From the NCBI GenBank assembly GCA_016719165.1, contig JADKAJ010000003.1, positions 124,001 to 188,000 of the forward strand: DNA of 64,000 nt, written 5' to 3'. Below the pieces are notes generated by a model, which did not search any database, was not told the DNA's origin, and was given only the letters and a program-made list of their open reading frames with translations. Within the stretch, counting starts at the first letter, position 1. Every line of letters begins with the position of its first letter. This document shows positions 9,363-17,500 of the stretch, piece by piece. The position numbers were made by a program, and so were the translations under genes. Origin of the DNA: Chitinophagaceae bacterium. Lineage in GTDB: Bacteria; Bacteroidota; Bacteroidia; Chitinophagales; Chitinophagaceae.

Positions 9363-10414
9363 TTCGGTTTAGAAAAACGGGGGTCTCTTAATAATGTTGA
9401 ATCAGTCAGTGTTCGCAAAAATACAACAAGGTCAGTAGCCTGTGCATTTGTCAATGAAATCCCATTTATCAGTAAAGGATCAAGGGTAGGGCCCGGCTGT
9501 ACATTTGTGCGGTAATGATTAATACATTGCTGCAGGGTATTGAACCTCCCGTCATGCATATAATTTGAAGAAATATAAGTGTTGCGCAGCGTAGGTACTT
9601 TAAACTTTAGTGAGTCTTCGCTTTTCCCGGTGATCCTCATCCGTCCATAATCTGTGAGTAAATTATCGAGCGGTAACCCGATATTCCGGAAGCTATAATC
9701 AGTAAATAGTGGTTCCGGGTGGCAGCTGGCACAATTGACTTTGTATAACTGGTAACCGTTTTCTTCCTGTGTATTAAAAGTGACCGTTCCTTTTTTATAA
9801 CGGTCATATTTAGAGTCAGCAGCAATCATAGAACCGGTAAACTGAGCCAGTGCTTTGGTGATAAACTCCGGCCTGATAAACGGGTACCGGAATACTTTGC
9901 TGAACAGTTCCCTGTATTCCGGATCATCTTGTATTTTTTTAATGATCCCTTCAAATGTTTCTCCCATTTCAACCGGTCCGGTGAGGGGGTGAACCGCTTC
10001 ATCTTGTAAGGAAACAAATTCCCCATCCCAATGAAAAGAAGAGCTCCATGCCAGGTTAAATAATACGGGTGCATTTCGTAAAGTATGTGATTCAAAAACG
10101 CCGTGGCTGCGATCATGTTCAAATGTGCCGAAAGCCGCAACCTGTTCATGACAGGAAGAACAGGGATGCAGTTTGTCTGCTGAAAGCCGGGGATCGTAAA
10201 ATAATTTCCGGCCCAGTTCAAAACCTTCTTTACTCAGCGGGTTGTCTTCAAATTTATACAAAGGCTGTGGAAAGCTACCCGGGATTTCCTGTTGTAATAA
10301 TTCAATGTCATCTGTATTCTGATCTTTTTTGCAGGCACCCAGCAGCCAGGAGAAAGTGAAAGATGTAGCTACTAATAGAAACATTGTCAGCAGGCTTTTT
10401 CGCACAGGGTTCAA
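9359..10414 (-). CDS. Dihaem cytochrome c peroxidase / MauG-family lipoprotein
   Basis: A lipoprotein signal ends at a lipobox cysteine (LLGAC, Cys28). Two c-type haem motifs follow, CSSCH (85-89) and CASCH (228-232), separated by the roughly 140 residues usual for bacterial dihaem peroxidases. The flanking FYDPRLS and HDGRF motifs are conserved in the family. It probably acts in the periplasm, reducing H2O2 with electrons from a cytochrome. MauG-like members can instead oxidise other substrates, and the sequence alone does not decide. The length (351) is normal. It is monocistronic as far as can be seen. Confidence 0.88.
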   Translation of the reverse strand: MNPVRKSLLTMFLLVATSFTFSWLLGACKKDQNTDDIELLQQEIPGSFPQPLYKFEDNPLSKEGFELGRKLFYDPRLSADKLHPCSSCHEQVAAFGTFEHDRSHGVFESHTLRNAPVLFNLAWSSSFHWDGEFVSLQDEAVHPLTGPVEMGETFEGIIKKIQDDPEYRELFSKVFRYPFIRPEFITKALAQFTGSMIAADSKYDRYKKGTVTFNTQEENGYQLYKVNCASCHPEPLFTDYSFRNIGLPLDNLLTDYGRMRITGKSEDSLKFKVPTLRNTYISSNYMHDGRFNTLQQCINHYRTNVQPGPTLDPLLINGISLTNAQATDLVVFLRTLTDSTLLRDPRFSKPN

Positions 10415-10453
10415 TTGAACAGCTAATTTACAATTTTACTTTTTGTCAAAGCC

Positions 10454-10858
10454 TTAGAAATCCGGGGGCCTGAACTTCTGTCTGCCAGCTTTAATATCCG
10501 CTTTTCTTTTCTTTGATTCTATCCGTTTCTCTTTAGAAGCTTTACTGGCTTTGGTGGCGATGCGGGCTTTTTTCTTTTCGAGGGCTTTTTTTACCAGTTC
10601 ATGTATTTTTTCAACCGCTTCTTCCTTATTGGCCAGCTGGGTACGATGCACCTGTGCTTTTACATGTAAAAAGCCATCAGCATTAATCCTGTTGCTGAGT
10701 TTTTCTTTCAATAATTCTTTTTGTTCTGCGGAAAGTAAGGCTGATGATTCCACCTGGAAGAAAGCAATGACAGCAGTTTCCACTTTATTTACATTTTGTC
10801 CGCCTTTACCACCGCTGCGGGTTGTTTGAAATGATATTTCTTTACTGAGGTCAATCAT
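10454..10858 (-). CDS. arfB: Peptidyl-tRNA hydrolase ArfB (ribosome rescue)
   Basis: Starting at MIDLSKEISF, the 134-residue protein has the GGQ catalytic motif of class I release factors (GGKGGQNVNKVET, GGQ at 19-21), no codon-recognition domain, and a basic tail rich in Lys/Arg that enters the empty mRNA channel of stalled ribosomes. The length and layout fit ArfB/YaeJ. The upstream in-frame extension of 34 residues was rejected because it would run into the divergent dtd gene and lacks conservation features. ArfB hydrolyses peptidyl-tRNA on non-stop complexes. Confidence 0.9.
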   Translation of the reverse strand: MIDLSKEISFQTTRSGGKGGQNVNKVETAVIAFFQVESSALLSAEQKELLKEKLSNRINADGFLHVKAQVHRTQLANKEEAVEKIHELVKKALEKKKARIATKASKASKEKRIESKKRKADIKAGRQKFRPPDF

Positions 10859-10896
10859 TTTACAGCCATTACATTTGTAAATCAAAATTACGAACA

Positions 10897-11349
10897 ATGC
10901 GGGCAGTAATTCAGCGGGTTTCAAAAGCCAGTGTAACAATAGATGGGAAAGTACATTCACAGATCGGGAATGGGTTGCTGGTTTTAATGGGTATTGAAGA
11001 TGCGGATACCTTAGATGATATTCAATGGCTCAGCAGCAAGATCGTCAACCTCCGCATTTTTGATGATGCGGATGGGGTGATGAATGAATCGGTCAAAGCT
11101 ATAAATGGCGACATCATTCTGGTGAGCCAGTTTACCTTACATGCTTCTACCAGGAAGGGAAACCGTCCTTCGTATATCAAAGCCAGTAAGCCGGATGTGG
11201 CGGTGCCTTTGTATGAGAAAATGATACAGCAACTCTCAATTGATCTTGGAAAAAAAGTCGGCACCGGCGAATTTGGTGCTGATATGAAAGTGGAATTATT
11301 GAATGACGGACCAGTAACAATTGTGATTGATACCAAAAATAAAGAGTGA
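10897..11349 (+). CDS. dtd: D-aminoacyl-tRNA deacylase
   Basis: The 150-residue protein matches Dtd from end to end: MRAVIQRVSKASVTI at the start, the SQFTL active-site motif (77-81) and the NDGPVT motif near the C-terminus that gates chirality. It removes D-amino acids from mischarged tRNAs. It is divergent from arfB with a short shared upstream region of under 40 bases, so the two translation-quality genes likely share a promoter region. Confidence 0.95.
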   Translation: MRAVIQRVSKASVTIDGKVHSQIGNGLLVLMGIEDADTLDDIQWLSSKIVNLRIFDDADGVMNESVKAINGDIILVSQFTLHASTRKGNRPSYIKASKPDVAVPLYEKMIQQLSIDLGKKVGTGEFGADMKVELLNDGPVTIVIDTKNKE

Positions 11350-11379
11350 TCTTCTCACTTTTAACTGCTCACAATTCCT

Positions 11380-11718
11380 CTATTGTATCCCGATCTTTTC
11401 AGTAAAGGGTTTGCCATTTTCATATTGTACCATGATAAAGAATATTTTTTCTCTTGCACCTGATACATTAAAAGTATAAGAAGTGACATTAACATTAGTT
11501 TGTTCAACAATGCGGTGGCCACTTGCTGTCCACACCATAATGTTTTTAATATTCTTTGTACTTTTTACAGTAACCTGTTTGCCGGCTGTGATAACTTTAT
11601 AGGGTTTACTTTCCTTTATAGAAGGTTCCGCAATGGTATTATTCACCGGTTGAGCCTGTGAGACTATAACTAATACGGACAGCGATACGATGGCGAAAAG
11701 CCTGTTGATGGACTTCAT
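11380..11718 (-). CDS. Small exported protein consisting of a type IX-like sorting domain
   Basis: From MKSINRLFAIV the product is 112 residues: a signal peptide ending near SQAQP, a short linker, then about 75 residues resembling a type A C-terminal sorting domain of the type IX secretion system (IKNIMVWTASGHRIVEQ, then FFIMVQYENGKPFTEKIGIQ). In typical cargo this domain follows a large passenger, which is missing here. It may instead be a free-standing Ig-like fold. The function is unknown. Confidence 0.55.
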   Translation of the reverse strand: MKSINRLFAIVSLSVLVIVSQAQPVNNTIAEPSIKESKPYKVITAGKQVTVKSTKNIKNIMVWTASGHRIVEQTNVNVTSYTFNVSGAREKIFFIMVQYENGKPFTEKIGIQ

Positions 11719-11777
11719 CATAGAATACATTAATCTTTTAAAGGAATTGGTTTACAACAGTCTTCAGAGGGTAGATC

Positions 11778-11796
11778 CAACGCATTGAATGCGTTG
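11778..11796. promoter_or_regulatory. 19-bp near-perfect palindrome upstream of the MazG-like gene
   Basis: CAACGCATT and AATGCGTTG are exact reverse complements around a single central base. It lies between the divergent sorting-domain gene and the MazG-like gene. It could be an operator for a dimeric regulator. There is no T-run, so a terminator is unlikely. Confidence 0.4.
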
Positions 11797-11888
11797 AACT
11801 GGTACAGATTGGGCCACCGTAATCCGGCGGGAAGTTCTAAACGTCAAGAATCATGCTATATTGCAGTATTCACTCAAAAATTTTTGTT

Positions 11889-12218
11889 ATGACCCTTCAA
11901 AATGCCCAGCAGCAGGTGGATGAATGGATTAAAACGGTAGGTGTCCGCTATTTCAGTGAACTGACCAATATGGCGATCCTGACCGAAGAAGTGGGAGAGC
12001 TGGCCCGCATAATGGCCCGTAAATATGGTGACCAGAGTTTTAAAGAATCGGATAAGGACAAAAATATGGCCGATGAAATGGCTGATGTTTTATGGGTATT
12101 AATCTGCCTGGCCAACCAGACAGGTGTTGATTTAACGGAAGCGCTGCAGAAGAATTTTGAGAAAAAAAATATACGGGATGCGGAGAGACATCAGAATAAT
12201 GACAAGTTGAAATCCTGA
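11889..12218 (+). CDS. MazG-like nucleotide pyrophosphohydrolase
   Basis: From MTLQNAQQQV the product is 109 residues with the two acidic motifs of all-alpha NTP pyrophosphatases, EEVGE (33-37) and DEMAD (62-66), which bind Mg2+. It is a single-domain, short member of the family that probably cleans non-canonical nucleoside triphosphates. The 12-residue upstream extension in frame looks non-coding, and the start used here lies closer to the usual N-terminus of the family. The substrate is not predictable. Confidence 0.85.
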   Translation: MTLQNAQQQVDEWIKTVGVRYFSELTNMAILTEEVGELARIMARKYGDQSFKESDKDKNMADEMADVLWVLICLANQTGVDLTEALQKNFEKKNIRDAERHQNNDKLKS

Positions 12219-12239
12219 CCTTTGACCAGGTAAATTAGC

Positions 12240-13103
12240 ATGGATATACGCAAAAAAATAAAACTAATTGTTTTTAGTACCGAAACAAGGGCAGGACGTT
12301 TGTTTGACATGACGTTGCTGTGGATAATTGTTTTCAGTATACTGGTGATTATGCTGGAATCTGTTCCTGCCCTTAATGCAAAATATCATGGTGAGTTTAA
12401 AATACTGGAATGGGTATTTACAATATTATTTACACTGGAATACCTGGTCAGGGTTTGGGTAGTACAAAAAAAGACGGGTTACATATTTAGTTTCTTTGGT
12501 ATTGTTGATTTATTATCCGTATTGCCATCATACCTGGGGTTTTTTGTTGCTGGTTACAACACATTATTAATTTTAAGGGCAGTTAGATTATTCAGGATAT
12601 TCAGGGTTTTTCAGCTAACAGATTACCTGCGTGAAAGTGTAATAATGGGAAGGGCTATGTTGGCCAGCTTACGGAAGATCATTGTTTTTCTTACCATTAT
12701 GATTGTGATTGTAATGATCCTGGGCACCCTTATATACATTGTGGAAGGTCCTGAAAATGGATTTACCAGTATACCGAAATCAATTTACTGGGCTGTTGTA
12801 ACTATTACGACCGTGGGATACGGAGACCTTACACCTGCCACGACACTGGGGTCTGTTATTGCCACGATAGTAATGTTGCTGGGCTATTCAATAATTGCAG
12901 TGCCAACCGGCATTGTAGCGGCAGAGTTTACTAAAACCAACCTCCTTACAAAAAATGAAGAAGAGGAAAGTAAACCGGTTTCTAACTGCCCCAATTGTGG
13001 CATTACTGTCTATGACAGCAAAGCCAATTTTTGCAGGAATTGTGGAGCCTCACTTCATCCAAAAGCAGGAAAAACTCCTGCTGGTAAAAGTATACAGCGG
13101 TAA
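12240..13103 (+). CDS. Voltage-gated potassium channel with C-terminal zinc ribbon
   Basis: The 287-residue protein has six transmembrane segments, an S4-like helix with regularly spaced arginines (ILRAVRLFRIFRVFQL, 111-126), and the K+ selectivity filter TVGYGD (191-196). After the last helix comes a short acidic linker and a four-cysteine zinc ribbon (Cys250, Cys253, Cys265, Cys268). The channel part resembles bacterial Kv-type proteins. The cytoplasmic ribbon replaces the RCK or cyclic-nucleotide domains more often seen and may sense metal or redox state (inference). It starts about 20 bases after the MazG-like gene and may be co-transcribed with it. Confidence 0.9.
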   Translation: MDIRKKIKLIVFSTETRAGRLFDMTLLWIIVFSILVIMLESVPALNAKYHGEFKILEWVFTILFTLEYLVRVWVVQKKTGYIFSFFGIVDLLSVLPSYLGFFVAGYNTLLILRAVRLFRIFRVFQLTDYLRESVIMGRAMLASLRKIIVFLTIMIVIVMILGTLIYIVEGPENGFTSIPKSIYWAVVTITTVGYGDLTPATTLGSVIATIVMLLGYSIIAVPTGIVAAEFTKTNLLTKNEEEESKPVSNCPNCGITVYDSKANFCRNCGASLHPKAGKTPAGKSIQR

Positions 13104-13166
13104 GCCTGATTTTTTAATGCCTGTATTAAAGCAGCAATAAGTGGTAATTGTAATAAATGCCGGGGA

Positions 13167-13472
13167 TTAGTTTTTCTTTTTTGGCAGGTATGCTTCCGGG
13201 TCTTTTACAAATTCAGCCCTGCAATATTTTGAGCAAAATCCGAAAATATGTCCCTTGTAGTGTATAGTATCCCCTTTTTTATCATCCACTTTCATATTGC
13301 AGATAGGGTCAAGCCGCAATGTGTCAGGAGCGAAATAATTCCCGTTACACATTTTCAGGCAGGCATCTTTAGTTGATTTGTTAGCACAGGAATTCTGTGC
13401 AGGTTGATTTGTAAAAAGAAAGGCAGCAATCAAAGTGGCCGGGATAGCCATAAAAAGCACAGAATTTTTCAT
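13167..13472 (-). CDS. Exported YHS-domain protein
   Basis: From MKNSVLFMAIP the product is 101 residues with an N-terminal hydrophobic signal/anchor. A YHS domain follows (DPICNMKVDD ... GFCSKYC ... FVKDPEAYL), a small metal-associated fold often found with copper/heavy-metal handling proteins. Additional cysteines (29, 38, 42) lie ahead of the domain. The 38-residue upstream extension in frame was rejected because it would overlap the promoter of the divergent glyRS gene. It is probably periplasmic, and the metal is unknown. Confidence 0.75.
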   Translation of the reverse strand: MKNSVLFMAIPATLIAAFLFTNQPAQNSCANKSTKDACLKMCNGNYFAPDTLRLDPICNMKVDDKKGDTIHYKGHIFGFCSKYCRAEFVKDPEAYLPKKKN

Positions 13473-13544
13473 AAATATTTTTTTAGCGTAAAGCAAAGGT
13501 AAAGAAAACCGCAAGTCATCTTTTGGGCTTATTTTTGCCGCCTT

Positions 13545-15011
13545 ATGGCAAACGATACGAATAAGTTCCAGGCGATCATCTCGCATTGCAAAGAGTACGG
13601 GTTTATTTTTCCCAGCAGCGAAATATATGACGGTCTGCAGGCAGTATATGATTATGGCCAGATGGGCAGTGAGCTGAAAAAGAACATCAAAGATTACTGG
13701 TGGAAAAGCATGACCCAGTTACAAGATAATATTGTAGGGATTGATGCGGCTATCTTTATGCACCCCACTACCTGGAAAGCATCCGGGCATGTTGATAATT
13801 TCAACGACCCGATGATTGATAATAAAGACAGTAAGAAAAGATACCGGGTGGATCATTTGATAGAAGGCTATGCTGAAATGCTGAAAGCTGAAAACCAAAT
13901 GCAAAAAGCTGATGGCCTGTTGGCTTCCATGGATGCACTGCTTGCCAAGGATGATTTTGAAGGGTTAAAAAAACTGATTGAGGACAATAAGATTTCCTGT
14001 GCTATAAGTGGTACATGTAACTGGACAGATATCCGTCAATTCAACCTGATGTTCTCTACCGAATTTGGGTCTACTGTTTCCAGCGATGATGAGGACAATA
14101 AAGTTTATCTGCGTCCTGAAACAGCACAAGGTATTTTTGTCAATTTCCTGAATGTGCAAAAAACAGGACGAATGAAAATTCCGTTTGGTATTGCACAAAT
14201 TGGTAAGGCGTTTCGAAACGAGATCGTAGCCAGGCAATTCATTTTCCGCATGCGGGAGTTTGAGCAAATGGAGATGCAATTCTTTATCCGCCCCGGCACA
14301 CAAAAAGAATGGTATGAATTCTGGAAAACTGAAAGACTGAAATGGCACCAGAGTCTTGGTATCCCGGCTGAAAAATACCGCTATCATGATCATGTGAAGC
14401 TGGCCCATTATGCAGATGCCGCCTGTGATATTGAATTTGAATTCCCAATTGGTTTCAAAGAACTGGAGGGAATTCACAGTCGTACCGATTTCGATCTTAA
14501 GCAACACCAGGAATACAGCAAAAAGAAGCAACAATACTTCGATAATGACACTGACCCGGCTACGGGCAAGCCTTTTGGCAATTATATTCCTTATGTCATT
14601 GAAACTTCTATTGGTTTGGACCGGATGTTTCTTGCGGTGATAAGCCAGGCATATGAAGAACAGGATTTAAGTACTGCTGAGAAACAAGACAGTCGTGTGG
14701 TATTAAAGTTTCCGCCTAAACTGGCACCAATCAAACTGGCCGTATTACCATTAACCAAGAAAGACGGATTGCCGGAGATAGCGGCATTGATCATGAAAGA
14801 TTGTAAGCCCCATTTCCGTTGTTTCTATGAAGAAAAAGATTCTATTGGTAAGCGATACCGCCGGATGGATGCTCTTGGTACTCCTTTCTGTGTAACGGTT
14901 GATCACCAGAGTAAAGAAGATAATACAGTTACTATCCGTCACCGGGATTCCATGGAACAGGAAAGGGTACCGGTTGATAAGATTAAAGATATTGTTCTGG
15001 CAAGCCTCTGA
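13545..15011 (+). CDS. glyS: Glycyl-tRNA synthetase, homodimeric type
   Basis: The 488 residues align with the alpha2-type (eukaryotic/Gram-positive-like) GlyRS. They comprise an N-terminal catalytic start (FQAIISHCKEYGFIFPSSEIY), the class II motif-2 region GKAFRNEIVARQFIFRMREF (about residues 222-241), the motif-3 region ETSIGLDRMFLA, and a C-terminal anticodon-binding domain (LAPIKLAVLPL onwards). It charges tRNA-Gly. The length and start are typical of Bacteroidota. It is a single-copy housekeeping gene and divergent from the YHS gene. Confidence 0.95.
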   Translation: MANDTNKFQAIISHCKEYGFIFPSSEIYDGLQAVYDYGQMGSELKKNIKDYWWKSMTQLQDNIVGIDAAIFMHPTTWKASGHVDNFNDPMIDNKDSKKRYRVDHLIEGYAEMLKAENQMQKADGLLASMDALLAKDDFEGLKKLIEDNKISCAISGTCNWTDIRQFNLMFSTEFGSTVSSDDEDNKVYLRPETAQGIFVNFLNVQKTGRMKIPFGIAQIGKAFRNEIVARQFIFRMREFEQMEMQFFIRPGTQKEWYEFWKTERLKWHQSLGIPAEKYRYHDHVKLAHYADAACDIEFEFPIGFKELEGIHSRTDFDLKQHQEYSKKKQQYFDNDTDPATGKPFGNYIPYVIETSIGLDRMFLAVISQAYEEQDLSTAEKQDSRVVLKFPPKLAPIKLAVLPLTKKDGLPEIAALIMKDCKPHFRCFYEEKDSIGKRYRRMDALGTPFCVTVDHQSKEDNTVTIRHRDSMEQERVPVDKIKDIVLASL

Positions 15012-15098
15012 CCTTTTCTATAATAGCTTAACATTTCTTTCTGATTGTACATGCAGCAAAGATCTAATGTGTTTGTCTTTGTTGCTAAAACCATTATT

Positions 15099-15623
15099 AT
15101 GAAAAGATGTTTAATTTTTTCCCTGGCTATAATAACCAGTTCTGTTTTGTTTGCCCAGCCAGGTAATGTTGGCAAAGTACCCGGCAGGACACAATTCTAT
15201 GCTGAACTCGGTGGTCCCGGAATCCTATTTTCGGCCAATATTGATACCCGTTTTGCCAAATCATCCCTGGGATGGGGAGGCCGAATTGGACTAGGTTTTG
15301 TAACTGCTGATGAAGACCTTGGTAATTATAATTATGAATTGAGATCTGTTGTCACCGTTCCTGCTCAGGTCAATTATATTTTTGGGAAAGGAGATTCACC
15401 ACACACTTTTGAAGTAGGTGCCGGTATTACTTATGTAGGCAGAAAGCTGGATATTTTTAATTTTTATGATGATAAAACTTCCAATGTTTTTGGAACAGCA
15501 TCCTTCATGTACAGGCGTCAGCCAATCAAAGGAGGATTTACCTGGCGGATTGGGTTCACGCCACTGATCGCCAATGGTTATATTCAACCTTCCGGTGGAG
15601 TAAGTGTTGGTTATAGTTTCTGA
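15099..15623 (+). CDS. Small outer-membrane beta-barrel-like protein
   Basis: From MKRCLIFSLAIITSSVLFAQ (signal peptide) the product is 174 residues. Alternating hydrophobic beta strands and a terminal aromatic residue (VGYSF) indicate an eight-stranded-type outer-membrane barrel. GGP/GWGGRIGLG turns support this. No specific family was recognised. The chosen ATG is the one that begins the signal peptide. A strong terminator follows. Confidence 0.65.
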   Translation: MKRCLIFSLAIITSSVLFAQPGNVGKVPGRTQFYAELGGPGILFSANIDTRFAKSSLGWGGRIGLGFVTADEDLGNYNYELRSVVTVPAQVNYIFGKGDSPHTFEVGAGITYVGRKLDIFNFYDDKTSNVFGTASFMYRRQPIKGGFTWRIGFTPLIANGYIQPSGGVSVGYSF

Positions 15624-15646
15624 TAAAGCAAAGAATAGTAATTTTT

Positions 15647-15673
15647 AAGCCGGCCTTGATAAGCCGGTTTTTT
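15647..15673 (+). terminator. Rho-independent terminator
   Basis: CCGGC (15650-15654) pairs with GCCGG (15663-15667), extended by A-T and G-T pairs outward, and is followed by six T residues. It ends the beta-barrel gene. Confidence 0.75.
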
Positions 15674-15853
15674 ATTGACCACCTGCCCTGGTCACCTGAC
15701 ATATTAATCGTCCAATACCATGATAGGAATCATTTTTTCCCTTGAACTATGTCACCTTTCGCTTTCGTTTACAGCCCTACTTTGCTGAGGTTTATTTAGC
15801 TTTAATCTGGCTATTCACTGGTAAGTTTAACGCTTACCCGCAAAACTTTAAAT

Positions 15854-17500
15854 ATGGCTGCAACAGACATTACCAAAGCGGTCGACCTTTCGATACATGC
15901 GGAAGGCACCGGCCCCAAACGATTACGCCGACCTGTTTACGTAGATTTTATGCCTCCCTGCAATAGTGCCTGTCCTGCCGGGGAAAATATCCAGGCCTGG
16001 ATGGCACATGCACAGTCCGGAAATTATTTCGAGGCATTCCAAACATTGGTGGAAGACAACCCATTTCCCGCCGTTATGGGCCGGGTTTGTGTAAAACCCT
16101 GCGAGACCGGGTGCAACCGTAATCACATTGATGATACGGTAAACATTCATGCTGTAGAAAGATATATCGGTGATGAGGCCATCAAACAAAAATGGCCTGT
16201 TCAATTTGTTGTGAATTCCACTGAAAAAAAGGTTTTAGTGGTTGGAGCAGGCCCCGGTGGTTTATCTGCAGCCTATCACCTGGCCCGCATGGGTCACACA
16301 GTAGAAGTATATGATGCAGGCGGACATCCTGGTGGTTTGTTGTGGACCGGTGTTCCTGATTATCGGTTACCAAAAGAAATTCTGGATGCAGAGGTAGATC
16401 GAATTGTAAAGATGGGAGTAAAGATCAGGCTGAATTATAAAGTGCAGGATGTGCTTACCGAAAAGCAGGCCGGCAATTTCGATGCCGTCTACTTATCTAT
16501 CGGGGCACAATTAATACGTAAAGAAGATTTTCAGCATGATGATTCTGTTTATATCACTGATGCGTTTTCTTTTTTCAATGAAGTGAAATCAAATACGTCA
16601 CCTTATGTAAGAAAAAAAGTGGTGGTGTATGGTGGTGGTAAACTGGCCTTGTACCTGGCACGGATGATAAAAAGATTTGGCTCAGAAGTATCCGTTTATT
16701 TTCCGGGTGATAATAAAATGATGCCAGCCTATGATTATGAAACCGAAGATGCACTGGCCGAAGGTGTGGATGTGCAGCTTTTCAGGAGTATCAGTAAAAT
16801 TGAAAAGTACAAAATGACGCTGGAGAAGATGAAAGTGGAAAAAGGAAAGGCTGTTGGTACCGGTGAATTTGAAACGACTGATGCAGATGTACTGATTATT
16901 GCCAACAGGCAGGAATCTGATTCTGGTTTCTTGCGTTCAGTAGCAGGTATAGTGGTCAATGAAGATGGAACAGTAGCGATAAACGCAGAACGGATGACCG
17001 GGTATGAAGGAATTTTTGCAGGAGGAGATATGCTGCCCGGGGAGAACAGAAGTTCAACAATCGCAATTGGTCATGGTAAAAAAGCAGCTAAATATATAAA
17101 TGGTTACCTGATGCAGGAGCCATATCAAAAACCGGAAAAGCATCCAACAGCCAGTTATCGGAAGCTGCATATGTGGTACAAAACTGATGCTCCGCAAAAA
17201 GAACAGGATAAACTGGCACCTGCTGTGGCAGTGAAAAGTTTTGAAGAAGTGATCACGGGTTTGTCTGAACCGGAAGCAAGGTTTGAAGCGCAGCGTTGCT
17301 TAAGCTGTGGTAACTGTTTTGAATGTGATGGTTGCTTCGGCGCCTGTCCTGAGGATGCAATTATTAAACTAGGGAAGGGGAACCGCTATAAGTTCAATTA
17401 TAATGCCTGCACTGGTTGTGCGGTATGTTATGAACAATGTCCCTGCCATGCGATAGAAATGATTCCAGAACCTGTTAATTCAACTACTGATGTCAAGTAA
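15854..17500 (+). CDS. GltD-like FAD/NAD(P) oxidoreductase with four-iron clusters
   Basis: The 548-residue protein has the cysteine-rich N-terminal domain of glutamate synthase small subunit/dihydropyrimidine dehydrogenase (CNSACPAGENIQAW from residue 36, then CVKPCETGCNR). An FAD site (VLVVGAGPGG, about 127) and a NAD(P) site (VVVYGGGKLA) follow. Two C-terminal 4Fe-4S motifs are present (CLSCGNCFECDGCFGACP at about 481 and CTGCAVCYEQCP at about 519). It overlaps nifJ by 11 bases, which argues for a shared redox task: passing electrons between pyruvate-derived ferredoxin and a pyridine nucleotide (inference). It is not a true GltD because no gltB is present. Confidence 0.85.
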   Translation: MAATDITKAVDLSIHAEGTGPKRLRRPVYVDFMPPCNSACPAGENIQAWMAHAQSGNYFEAFQTLVEDNPFPAVMGRVCVKPCETGCNRNHIDDTVNIHAVERYIGDEAIKQKWPVQFVVNSTEKKVLVVGAGPGGLSAAYHLARMGHTVEVYDAGGHPGGLLWTGVPDYRLPKEILDAEVDRIVKMGVKIRLNYKVQDVLTEKQAGNFDAVYLSIGAQLIRKEDFQHDDSVYITDAFSFFNEVKSNTSPYVRKKVVVYGGGKLALYLARMIKRFGSEVSVYFPGDNKMMPAYDYETEDALAEGVDVQLFRSISKIEKYKMTLEKMKVEKGKAVGTGEFETTDADVLIIANRQESDSGFLRSVAGIVVNEDGTVAINAERMTGYEGIFAGGDMLPGENRSSTIAIGHGKKAAKYINGYLMQEPYQKPEKHPTASYRKLHMWYKTDAPQKEQDKLAPAVAVKSFEEVITGLSEPEARFEAQRCLSCGNCFECDGCFGACPEDAIIKLGKGNRYKFNYNACTGCAVCYEQCPCHAIEMIPEPVNSTTDVK

